Under the pieces are notes generated by a model. The model was not told where the DNA came from, made no database searches, and saw only the letters and a list, made by a program, of their open reading frames with translations. DNA of 64,000 nucleotides, taken from assembly GCA_036339585.1 (NCBI GenBank), contig JAYZAS010000004.1, forward strand, positions 444,773 to 508,772, given 5' to 3'. Both the position numbers and the translations under genes were made by a program. Shown here piece after piece: positions 24,425-32,817 of this stretch; within the stretch, counting starts at the first letter, position 1; each line of letters opens with the position of its first letter. Source of the stretch: Pseudomonadota bacterium. Lineage in GTDB: Bacteria; Pseudomonadota; Alphaproteobacteria; UBA8366.

Positions 24425-26974
24425 TTATTCATTTCGTAAATATTTAGTTGATCTATCGTTCAGTGCTAGCCAGGTCGCTAATAGCCCACCAGTGATGGTG
24501 AATGTAAGACTCAACATTAGCGTAACAACTAGAGTACCTGGCAAAAATGTCCAGTCTGCGCGCATGACGTGTACCACTAGGCCCCAACTCACACCAGTTG
24601 CAACCAATGCCGAGAGTGCAGCTGTAATTATTCCTAGGAAAATGAATTCAAAAGCAAAAATTCTTACGATTTGAAGCCGTGATGCGCCCAAAACCTTTAG
24701 GATTACAGCTTCATAAACGCGGCGATTGTGGTTGGCGGCGATGGCACTGGAGAGTACGAGCACGCTTATACACACAGCGATCATACCTATAACGCGAACG
24801 GCGACCCCAATATCTCCAATCATATTTTTAATATCAGCAAGCACGTCCTTAACTCGAATTGCTGAAACATTGGGAAGTGCTTGCGTGATTTTTTTTGCCA
24901 GTGCCAATTCTTCAAACTCTGATGAGTGAGGCAAAAAATGCGCGGTTGCAACGTAGGATAGAGGTATTTCTTTGACAGCATTAGGGGAAAAGATCATAAG
25001 AAAATTAATCGACAAACTATTCCACTTAATATCTCTGAGATTAGCTATGCGAGCCGTTAACGGGATCCCTAAAAGGTTGACTGTTAGCGTGTCGCCTATG
25101 TCTAAGCCGAAAGCTTCGGCCTTAGCTTTATCAAAGGAAACTAGCGGCGGACCCTCATAACCCACCGGCCACCAAGCGCCTTTTACTACGGTGCTTCCCT
25201 CTTCAGGCGGGCGGTTAGACCAAGTGATACCCCGATCTCCGCGCAGTACCCAGGCTACTTCTGGTGAGGGTTTAATCCTTTCCACTGGCACACCAGCTAA
25301 TTTTATTATCCGGCCACGCAGCATTGGCACTTTATTAATCTTGGATACGCTGGGGTGGTTTTCAGCGATTTCTGCAAACGCATTTTTTTGATCACTTTGT
25401 ATATCTATAAAATAGTAAGCAGGCGCAGCTTTGGGAATAGTATTATCGATTTGGAGCCTGATGTTTTCTTCGATTAAAACAATTATAGTTATCACCGAGA
25501 GGCTCATGCCTAATGCCAGTATGACGGCAGGCGTTTGAGTTTCGGGCCGGCATAAATTATTTAATGCAACAGTGCTAATAAGCTTTGTACGGAACTTTAA
25601 CTGACGCAGTAACATGACAAGAAACTTTGCCAAAAAATGGAAAGTCGACAAAACAAGTAGGGTTCCCAGAACGAACCAAAGACCGGCAGACATCGGTTCC
25701 GCTGTTATAATGGCTATAAACGTCAGCAGTGCTGATAACAGAATTAGTGAAACGATTATCCCTATTGTCGGCCGACCATTAGGAGAGTTTATTGCGTGTC
25801 GGAATAATGAACTTGCCGCCACCTCTCGAGCGCGGGCCAGCTGCCATATAGAAAAAATGAGAGAAGTCAAAAAGCCAAATAGGGCTGCCTTTGAAAGGGC
25901 GTTTGGGTAGATACCAAAGGCACTAAACACCCCTAAATATTTCTCCAAAAAGGGGCCTAATACTAGGGGCGATGCTATACCTAGCGCAAGGCCTGCGATG
26001 GTTCCGATACTCGCAATTGCAAGAATTTGGATGAGGTAAACCGCAAATATTAGATTACCCGATGCTCCGAGCGATTTAAGTGTAGCCACAGTGGTGAAGC
26101 GGGACTCTATGAAACTTCTCACCCCAATAGCGATCCCAATTCCGCCGATAAGTAATGTGGTCAAGCCAACCAGATTGAGGAAAAGTGCCACACGTTCTGT
26201 AAAGCGCTGCACGTTGGGTGCTGCATTTTCAATCGTCTGGATACGCCACCCCGCCTCTGGAAATTTTGCATTTAGGCGTCGAACCCATTGCGCATGCACC
26301 GATTTTTTATTAAGCCCGACTCTGTAATGAAATCTGACTAAGCTTCCGGGTTTTATCAAACCAGTCGCTTTCAATCCTCCAATCGACATTATTACGCGAG
26401 GGCCTAGTCGGAAGACCTGAGAGCTGCGGTCGGGCTCCCGATCAATAATTGCTCGAATAACAAATTCTTCAGCGCCGATCCAGATTTTATCACCAACGAC
26501 TAGGTTGAGTTTGTTCAGAACTTGTTGTTCAACGGCAACCCCATATTTTCCCTCTTTTGATGATAATGCCGTTGGTAGGGACACAGCCCCTTTTAAGTGG
26601 AAGCCCCCAAACAGTGGGTAAAACCTGTCTACTGCTTTAAGTTCCGCAAGAATATTTTGCATCTTGTCTAACGATTGCGTCATAACGCGCATCTGGACCA
26701 CGTGCGATAGCGATAATGAATTTTGCCTTAACCAAACCAACTGTTTTTTTGTGGCTGGGTTATGTGTAAGACGGATATCTACGTCGCCGCCAAGTAGAAG
26801 TCGTCCATCATTGTCTATTGCTGCCTTTATACCTTCAGATACTGAACCGACAGCGGCTATAGATGCGACACCTAGCATTAAACACATTACGAATATCTTG
26901 AAACCACGAATACCGCTTCGGCACTCTCTTCTGGCCAATCTCCATGCCATCCGTAATGTTTTAGATTTACACAT
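24425..26974 (-). CDS. ABC transporter permease (YbbP/FtsX type)
   Basis: The 849-residue membrane protein has an N-terminal helix (about 22-45), a large periplasmic MacB-like segment, a first FtsX helix group (about 260-400), further helices around 405-510, a second soluble region (about 520-720), and a final FtsX group (about 730-840). This double-FtsX layout is that of YbbP. With the ATP-binding protein 7 bases upstream it forms a YbbAP-like exporter thought to extrude hydrophobic compounds or support lipoprotein-like extraction. The TesA-type esterase gene is divergent, as in Escherichia coli. Confidence 0.9.
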   Translation of the reverse strand: MCKSKTLRMAWRLARRECRSGIRGFKIFVMCLMLGVASIAAVGSVSEGIKAAIDNDGRLLLGGDVDIRLTHNPATKKQLVWLRQNSLSLSHVVQMRVMTQSLDKMQNILAELKAVDRFYPLFGGFHLKGAVSLPTALSSKEGKYGVAVEQQVLNKLNLVVGDKIWIGAEEFVIRAIIDREPDRSSQVFRLGPRVIMSIGGLKATGLIKPGSLVRFHYRVGLNKKSVHAQWVRRLNAKFPEAGWRIQTIENAAPNVQRFTERVALFLNLVGLTTLLIGGIGIAIGVRSFIESRFTTVATLKSLGASGNLIFAVYLIQILAIASIGTIAGLALGIASPLVLGPFLEKYLGVFSAFGIYPNALSKAALFGFLTSLIFSIWQLARAREVAASSLFRHAINSPNGRPTIGIIVSLILLSALLTFIAIITAEPMSAGLWFVLGTLLVLSTFHFLAKFLVMLLRQLKFRTKLISTVALNNLCRPETQTPAVILALGMSLSVITIIVLIEENIRLQIDNTIPKAAPAYYFIDIQSDQKNAFAEIAENHPSVSKINKVPMLRGRIIKLAGVPVERIKPSPEVAWVLRGDRGITWSNRPPEEGSTVVKGAWWPVGYEGPPLVSFDKAKAEAFGLDIGDTLTVNLLGIPLTARIANLRDIKWNSLSINFLMIFSPNAVKEIPLSYVATAHFLPHSSEFEELALAKKITQALPNVSAIRVKDVLADIKNMIGDIGVAVRVIGMIAVCISVLVLSSAIAANHNRRVYEAVILKVLGASRLQIVRIFAFEFIFLGIITAALSALVATGVSWGLVVHVMRADWTFLPGTLVVTLMLSLTFTITGGLLATWLALNDRSTKYLRNE

Positions 26975-26981
26975 ATTGCTG

Positions 26982-27680
26982 TTAGCCGTTGCTATCAGTC
27001 TCGATTTTACCGTCGTGGAGCCGGATCATACGGTCGGCCTGATTTGCTAACCCGTTATCATGCGTTACGAATATCAATGTTGATTGGCATTCATCAGTGC
27101 GCGAAAATAATAAATCAATAATTTGAGACCCCGTTTCGCCGTCAAGATTGCCGGTTGGCTCATCAGCTAAAATTAATTTTGGTTTAGGAGCCAAAGCCCG
27201 AGCAATAGCCACGCGTTGCTGCTCTCCACCAGATAATTCGCTCGGATAGTGAGCAAGACGGTCCTCGAGTCCAACATGGGAGAGCTCGAGCTCAGCCGTT
27301 GAGAATGAATTCATATTCCCACCTAGTTCAAGGGGAATTGCTACATTTTCTAACGCTGTCATTGTCGGGATTAGGTGAAAAGATTGAAAAACTATGCCAA
27401 TATTATCGCGCCGGAATGAAGCGAGTGCATCTTCCGATAGCGCAGAGATATCTTCTCCGTTGACTCTGATGCGACCGCTAGTAACCTTTTCTAGTCCGGC
27501 TATTAATAGTAGCAAAGACGTTTTGCCTGATCCTGACGACCCAACAACGCTAACTGTTGTATTATTTAAGATATTTAAATTTACAGATTTTAAAATTTTT
27601 ACCTGGCTTGCAGGGCCACCCAGTACAAGGTTTACCATCTCAAGTTCTACAAGTGGCTCGATCTTTTTTGCCTGTGACAT
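26982..27680 (-). CDS. ABC transporter ATP-binding protein (YbbA/LolD type)
   Basis: From ATG 27680 the 232-residue ATPase has Walker [10 protein letters not shown], the Q-loop [15 protein letters not shown], the signature [14 protein letters not shown] and Walker [13 protein letters not shown] followed by the H-loop FVTHD. It belongs to the MacB/LolD branch that pairs with FtsX-type permeases. It is followed directly by its permease. A longer start at 27728 is possible but adds residues that do not match the family. Confidence 0.93.
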   Translation of the reverse strand: MSQAKKIEPLVELEMVNLVLGGPASQVKILKSVNLNILNNTTVSVVGSSGSGKTSLLLLIAGLEKVTSGRIRVNGEDISALSEDALASFRRDNIGIVFQSFHLIPTMTALENVAIPLELGGNMNSFSTAELELSHVGLEDRLAHYPSELSGGEQQRVAIARALAPKPKLILADEPTGNLDGETGSQIIDLLFSRTDECQSTLIFVTHDNGLANQADRMIRLHDGKIETDSNG

Positions 27681-27718
27681 ATCTAAAAGTCTACAATAAT
27701 TTTTTCTATGGAGGTACG

Positions 27719-28389
27719 GTGAAATCACAAATTCATATGCATCACGTCATTTTTATTTCAATGCAGTACTGTTATTTTTTTTGGTCTTGTCATCGCTAAC
27801 AGATAGACCTGCGTTGTCTGAACCTAGTCGCGCACCTATAAAAATATTAGCTTTTGGGGATAGCTTAATCGCTGGTCTAGGGCTTCAAAAGTACGATGAT
27901 TTCTCAGAACAATTATCTCGCTCATTAAAACGAGACGGCTATCATGTCATCGTCATTAACGCTGGGGTTTCAGGAGATACCACTGCCGGGGGAGTTGCGC
28001 GCGTTGATTGGGTCATGCGAGTCAATCCCGATCTTGTAATTCTAGAACTTGGTGCTAATGATGGATTGCGCGGACTCGACCCAAAGGTAACGAAAAATAA
28101 TTTGTCAAAAATCATTCGCCGGATACAAGCGAAAGGAGCAGTTGTCCTGCTTGCTGGGATGCGGGCTCCTCCAAATCTAGGGGTCGATTATGGAGCAGCT
28201 TTCGACAATATCTTTCCCGATCTTGCAAGTATCCACAAGCTCGATTTCTACCCTTTTTTTCTTGACGGGGTTGCTTCAAAACCTGAGCTCAATCTTGTTG
28301 ACGGAATCCATCCGAACAAAAGTGGCATTAAGGTTATTGTTGAAGGAATTTTGTCTACAGTCAAACGTTCACTGGAGAAAATACGATGA
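27719..28389 (+). CDS. TesA-type GDSL esterase/arylesterase, start possibly frameshifted
   Basis: The conserved body runs from about 27781 to 28389 (202 residues from TTG 27781). It contains the catalytic block AFGDSLIAGLG, the GxND block GANDGLRGL and the C-terminal DGIHPNKSG with the Asp-His pair. These are SGNH hydrolases, often periplasmic. No good start exists in that frame: a likely signal peptide (LLFFLVLSSLTDRPALS) continues upstream of the TTG with no ATG or GTG. A GTG at 27719 with GGAGG four bases before it opens another frame that joins this one only if the eight-T run at 27775-27782 had nine. Divergent from the YbbAP-like exporter and overlapping the FIST gene by four bases. Confidence 0.75.
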
Positions 28390-29516
28390 GTAACTCAGCA
28401 CCGTTTATTAGCGCACATGGTTCGGGGCCGGATTGGCAGTCAGTAGCGCAAGACTGCGCGACCCAGCTGAAGTCCGCTGGCCCTGAACATAGACTGGGCT
28501 TCCTTTACGTTACGGATCATTTTAGTGCCAACTTACGTGATATATCGAACTTCTTTAAAGATAGAATTGGAGTTGATCATTGGGTTGGAACAGTAGGGCT
28601 TGGGGTTTGTACTACGAGCAAAGAATACTTTGACGAACCCGCAATGGTGGCAATGATCATACCTGCGCGCGACTCAGCGTTCCGCATCTTCGATAATGTG
28701 TCCGATAGTATTACAGCCATTACCGATGAGCATGCATCTTGGCTTAGTAATATTTTATCGCCTTTAACGGTGGTCCATGGAGATCCGAGGAATCAAAACA
28801 TTAATGATCTCATTGAGAAAATATCCTCCGAAACCGAGGGGTTCCTAGTCGGGGGACTAACGGCGTCTCAACAAAACTTCTTTCAGCTGGCGGATGACGT
28901 AAGCGAGGGAGGTCTCTCGGGTGCCATGCTTGCATTAGACGAAATACCGGCGCAGGTAGGAGTGACGCAGGGTTGCTCGCTGATCAGTAGCCCACATAGA
29001 ATTACCGCTGCAGATCAAAATCTCCTGATTGAACTTGATGGAAAGCCAGCACTCGATGTGTTTAAGAAAGATGTTGGAGAAGTTTTGGCCCGCGATTTGA
29101 AGCGCGCAGCTGGTTATATTTTTGTTGCATTGCCAGTTACGGGCAGTGACACGGGTGACTACCTCGTTCGCAATCTTGTGGGAGTCGATTCTGAAACTGG
29201 TGTTGTGGCGATTGGCGACTACGTCACCGCTGGCGACCAAATAATGTTTTGTCGTCGCGACCATGATAGTGCAATCAACGATATGAAACGTATGCTTAGT
29301 GACATAAAGTCTCGAACTGAGATTGGTGCGATTAGAGGAGGATTATATTTTTCGTGTTGTGCTAGAGGGCCGAATCAATTCGGGTCTGATAGCGAGGAAC
29401 TAAAAATAATATCGTCCGAATTGGGCGACTTCCCGTTAGTTGGTTTTTTTGCGAATGGAGAGATAAGTAACAATCGCTTATATGGTTATACGGGTGTCCT
29501 CACAGTTTTTCTTTAG
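28386..29516 (+). CDS. FIST domain protein
   Basis: The 376-residue protein has a FIST_N domain (about 30-215; RLGFLYVTDHFSANL, VGTVGLGVCTTSKEYFD) and a FIST_C domain (about 230-370). The latter ends with GLYFSCCARGPNQFGSDSEE and PLVGFFANGEI. FIST domains are thought to bind small ligands, perhaps amino acids, and often occur in signalling proteins. Here the protein is stand-alone with no kinase or cyclase attached. Its ATG overlaps the esterase stop by four bases, so the two are co-translated. The function is unknown. Confidence 0.9.
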   Translation: MSNSAPFISAHGSGPDWQSVAQDCATQLKSAGPEHRLGFLYVTDHFSANLRDISNFFKDRIGVDHWVGTVGLGVCTTSKEYFDEPAMVAMIIPARDSAFRIFDNVSDSITAITDEHASWLSNILSPLTVVHGDPRNQNINDLIEKISSETEGFLVGGLTASQQNFFQLADDVSEGGLSGAMLALDEIPAQVGVTQGCSLISSPHRITAADQNLLIELDGKPALDVFKKDVGEVLARDLKRAAGYIFVALPVTGSDTGDYLVRNLVGVDSETGVVAIGDYVTAGDQIMFCRRDHDSAINDMKRMLSDIKSRTEIGAIRGGLYFSCCARGPNQFGSDSEELKIISSELGDFPLVGFFANGEISNNRLYGYTGVLTVFL

Positions 29517-29668
29517 ATTCCTGATTTCTCGGCCTTTAAGTAAGCGGATCAACCAGGAGGCATTCGATTAATAATTTCACGGCCCCAATTAATCAAAAAT
29601 AAAAGTTTATCTATGCTCATTGCTTAGTGAGGCTTGCTCAAAGAATTATCATGCCAAACAGTGTATCT

Positions 29669-30529
29669 TCATATGGGCCGTTCTCCAGCAACTTGAACTT
29701 TGTGCAGACGGCGCCGCTGGCTTGGGTCAAAAGAATCTCGATGATGCATAGTAGTTCGGTTGTCCCAGACCAAGAGATCTCCGAGGCACCACTGATGTGA
29801 CCATGTGCGGCATTCCCGAATTGTATGCGCCCAAAGTACGTCCAGAAGATCTTCACTATCTTTCACCGTTAGACCAGGAATGTAAGCGCCAAGCCGCCGC
29901 CCTAGGTACAGAACTTGCCTATTTTCTTCGGGTAGAGTTCGGACGATTGGGTGAGTTGGACCCGGATTTTTAGTAATATCGCTGGCCTCATCAAACTCTG
30001 GGCGCTTGGTTCCCGTGCTGTCATAGACTTGTGAGTGTCGTATTGACAAATCGTCAACCTGAGCTCGAATGTCACTAGGCAAAGTTTCTAACGCATCCAC
30101 CATATTAAGGAAGGCTGTGTTGCCTCCGTTATCTGGTATTTCAACTGAATATAAAGTGCTTGCAGAAGGCGGGGTGTCAGAAAAACAGCTATCAGAATGC
30201 CAGAAACATTCACCGTCACCCAGACTTCCAATTGGCTCATTATTGACTTTAATGTTCGAAATAACGCTGACACAATCAGGGATATCATCCTCTGGATATT
30301 TCCGTTTTCCAAGACCGAGAAGAGTATCAGCTATCTTTCCAAGGTCGCCAAAGACTTGAGCAAAAATAACATGCTCGCTAACAGGTAATGTTTGGTTTCT
30401 TAACAAAAGGACCAAGTATTTTTGAAGAGCTTCGCGAAGCTGTTCAGCGCGGCGTTGTGTGATCGGCTTGCTAGCATCTATGCCTATAACCTCCGCCCCC
30501 AATTTTTTACCGAGGGGTATGATTTTCAT
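29669..30529 (-). CDS. TauD/TfdA family Fe(II)/2-oxoglutarate dioxygenase
   Basis: The 286-residue enzyme has the jelly-roll iron site: HSD at 111-113, the distal His in TTMHHRD (262 or 263) and an Arg in QRRRLHKVQV that would bind 2-oxoglutarate. Family members hydroxylate taurine, chlorophenoxyacetates, alkyl sulfates, carnitine precursors and many other acids. No transporter or sulfonate gene lies next to it, so the substrate is open. It is single, convergent with the FIST gene and divergent from the pterin dehydratase gene. Confidence 0.92.
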   Translation of the reverse strand: MKIIPLGKKLGAEVIGIDASKPITQRRAEQLREALQKYLVLLLRNQTLPVSEHVIFAQVFGDLGKIADTLLGLGKRKYPEDDIPDCVSVISNIKVNNEPIGSLGDGECFWHSDSCFSDTPPSASTLYSVEIPDNGGNTAFLNMVDALETLPSDIRAQVDDLSIRHSQVYDSTGTKRPEFDEASDITKNPGPTHPIVRTLPEENRQVLYLGRRLGAYIPGLTVKDSEDLLDVLWAHTIRECRTWSHQWCLGDLLVWDNRTTMHHRDSFDPSQRRRLHKVQVAGERPI

Positions 30530-30724
30530 TCATTCTCACCTGAAATAATTGTTACGATTTATAATACTCATGAACACGGTTTGGTTTAGGCCACCTGCAT
30601 TCTTTGAGCTGCTATTTAAGGTATTGAATTTGTACACTAGACTAACGATAGGTAAACATAAATGTGGTGAGGTACCTCAAATAATGTAGCAAACAAAAAA
30701 GCGTTTGTCGTGCTCAAGAATCGT

Positions 30725-30746
30725 AGCATCACCTAGCCGTGATGCT
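30725..30746. promoter_or_regulatory. Inverted repeat upstream of the pterin dehydratase gene
   Basis: An 8-bp perfect inverted repeat, AGCATCAC/GTGATGCT with a 6-base spacer, 48 bases before the phhB start. It has no following T-run on either strand. It may be an operator or an RNA hairpin in the leader; I cannot tell which. Confidence 0.4.
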
Positions 30747-30793
30747 GGTGTTTGGTTAACGTAAAGTTTTGAAAATGAAGATTCCGAGGAATA

Positions 30794-31123
30794 ATGAAGA
30801 TGGTTGAAAAAATACCAGCCGATGCTGAGGCCTTGATGTTATCAGAATTACCGGCCTGGACGAAACTGGAAGAAAGTGACGCTATCAAGAGAGTTATTAA
30901 GTTTGATAATTTCAATCAAGCGTGGGGGTTCATGACGCGGATAGCATTGGAGGCTGAACGGATTAATCATCATCCCGAGTGGCTAAATATTTATGGAAAA
31001 GTTGAGGTCACACTAACGACTCATGAGTGCGATGGCCTCAGCGAAAGGGATATTATCCTAGCAAGATTTATAGATGCTACTGTGCACGAAATGACAACGA
31101 ACCAGGAGAAAGAACATGCGTAG
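30794..31123 (+). CDS. phhB: Pterin-4a-carbinolamine dehydratase
   Basis: The 109-residue enzyme dehydrates 4a-hydroxytetrahydropterin, regenerating the pterin cofactor of aromatic amino acid hydroxylases. The active-site histidines are present in NHHPEW (His59, His60) and TTHECDGLSERD (His77). The ribosome site GAGGAA precedes ATG 30794. Its end overlaps the Sel1 gene by eight bases. No phenylalanine hydroxylase gene is in the window. In alphaproteobacteria the gene is often free-standing and could serve other pterins. Confidence 0.93.
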   Translation: MKMVEKIPADAEALMLSELPAWTKLEESDAIKRVIKFDNFNQAWGFMTRIALEAERINHHPEWLNIYGKVEVTLTTHECDGLSERDIILARFIDATVHEMTTNQEKEHA

Positions 31124-31715
31124 TATTGTAGTGCCGTTTATGTCAGTCGCTATACTTTTATGGTCGTTACCAAGTTTGGCAGATAGTTTTTCGGATGGCA
31201 TGCGCATGCATCTGCAAAAGAAATATTTCAAGTCTTCGCAATTGTTTCATAGTTTAGCCCAATCAGGTAATGTGCGGGCTCAGTTCATGTTGGGGACAAT
31301 ATATGAACAAGGACTTGGCCGTCCCTCTGATCTGAACGCGGCCGCTTATTGGTTTGAAAAAGCAGCTAATGGCAATAATCCCTCTGCACAATTCAATCTC
31401 GGCATATTTTACCAGTTTGGAAAAGGTGTGCCGAAAGATGCATCGAAAGCGGCTCAATGGCTTCAGCGCGCAGCTAATAATGGACATGGAAAAGCCCAAA
31501 ATAACCTCAGTACATTCTTTTATGCCGGTGTTGGTGTAAAACAGGATATTGTAGAGGCTTGGAAATGGCTATCCTTAGCAGCCGATCACCTTGAAGGTGA
31601 GGGCCGTGAAATGGTTATGAAAAATCGTTTGGCGATAGAAGAAGAAATGTCTTCTGATCAAATTATTGATGCGAAAAAACGCACCGCGATGTGGCGAGCT
31701 GCTAATAAAGATTGA
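31116..31715 (+). CDS. Sel1-repeat (SLR) secreted protein
   Basis: The 199-residue protein has a signal peptide (MRSIVVPFMSVAILLW then SLPSLADS, cleavage near residue 22). Three Sel1-like repeats follow: AQFMLGTIYEQGLGRPSD, AQFNLGIFYQFGKG and AQNNLSTFFYAGVGV. Such repeats form a helical solenoid for protein-protein contacts. It is probably periplasmic. It has a good AGGAG site inside the end of phhB and is translationally linked to it, but a functional connection is not obvious. Confidence 0.9.
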   Translation: MRSIVVPFMSVAILLWSLPSLADSFSDGMRMHLQKKYFKSSQLFHSLAQSGNVRAQFMLGTIYEQGLGRPSDLNAAAYWFEKAANGNNPSAQFNLGIFYQFGKGVPKDASKAAQWLQRAANNGHGKAQNNLSTFFYAGVGVKQDIVEAWKWLSLAADHLEGEGREMVMKNRLAIEEEMSSDQIIDAKKRTAMWRAANKD

Positions 31716-31725
31716 GATCAGTTTT

Positions 31726-32652
31726 TTAGCCTTTCTGATTTTTGTCGGCCAATGACTCGCGTCTTGCAATATACAAAGCACTAGCAATTAACAGCAGTGT
31801 ACCCACGAAACTCCATATTGAGGGTACCTCTGAGAAAAAAATAAAACCCACTAAACCGGCAAATAACACCCGTGAATACTCAAATGGTGTGACTGCAGTC
31901 GCTTCGCCGACTGCTAGCGCTTGAATCAAACACGAGTGAGCCAAAGTGACAATGAGACCCAGCGCAATTAGTAATAAAATTTCAAATGGCGTCGGCGTAA
32001 TCCACAGAAACCATGTCGGAATGGATGTCATTAAAATTGAAATCGAGGCATGCCACAATAATATCGTAAGATTTGATTCTCCCCTACCTTTTAAAATCTT
32101 AATTAAGGTAAAAATAACTGCAGCGAGAAATGCATTGGTTAGTGCGAAAATCATACCTATTTTAATACTATTAAAATCTAGAAGCTCGGTTGGCTGAACC
32201 ATTAATATTACGCCAATAAACCCCACAATGGTTGCAGTCCAACGACGCCACTGAACAGTTTCACCTAATAATAAAACAGCGCATGGGATCATCCAAATTG
32301 CCCTTGAAAACATTACGGCTGTAGCATCAGCGAGTGGTAATAATTTAAGACTGTAAAAGATACAGATCATGGCAATGCCACCGAGCGTAGCTCGGGTTAG
32401 CTGAAGCCAAGGATAATTAGTCTGAAAAGCTTTGAACCCCCCCGCATTTGCGATTGCGGGTATAAGCCAGAGGATGCTGAAAATATTTCGAAAAAATACT
32501 ATTTCTATAGGATCTAGGCGACGGCTTAATATTTTGATTATGCTGTCTGCAGCTACAAAAAAAATTGCCATAAATAGCATCCACATTGCGCCGCGGAGAT
32601 TCTCTGGCGTACGATCCCAACGACTTTTTAGATTGACTGGCAAAATCATCAT
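31726..32652 (-). CDS. DMT superfamily (EamA) transporter
   Basis: From ATG 32652 the 308-residue protein has ten hydrophobic helices in two EamA repeats. The first begins GAMWMLFMAIFFVAADS and has the FFRN motif (IEIVFFRNIF). The second begins near the charged KILKGRGES loop and has PFEYSRVLFAGLVGFIFFSE. The family exports amino acids, nucleotides or drugs, and RarD/RhaT relatives take up solutes. The substrate cannot be inferred here. It converges on the Sel1 gene and is divergent from acetoacetyl-CoA synthetase. Confidence 0.9.
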   Translation of the reverse strand: MMILPVNLKSRWDRTPENLRGAMWMLFMAIFFVAADSIIKILSRRLDPIEIVFFRNIFSILWLIPAIANAGGFKAFQTNYPWLQLTRATLGGIAMICIFYSLKLLPLADATAVMFSRAIWMIPCAVLLLGETVQWRRWTATIVGFIGVILMVQPTELLDFNSIKIGMIFALTNAFLAAVIFTLIKILKGRGESNLTILLWHASISILMTSIPTWFLWITPTPFEILLLIALGLIVTLAHSCLIQALAVGEATAVTPFEYSRVLFAGLVGFIFFSEVPSIWSFVGTLLLIASALYIARRESLADKNQKG

Positions 32653-32817
32653 TTTCTGTTTATTTTTTCTGCTTACTCGAATTCTGTGGGGCAAAAAATA
32701 AGATTTGGTCACGGCAACTTAGAATATGCTGTTTCGGCTTTTATATCTATACGAGGATTTTTGGTGAGCTCTTTGTGACAGATAAGAATTTTGATGGGAT
32801 AGAATTGAGAAGGAGCG

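Noticed and set aside
28481-28494. A 14-base match (CCCTGAACATAGAC) to part of the tandem-operator region at 1753-1766
   Set aside because: It lies inside the FIST gene, lacks the dyad, and several 14-base repeats are expected by chance in 64 kb.
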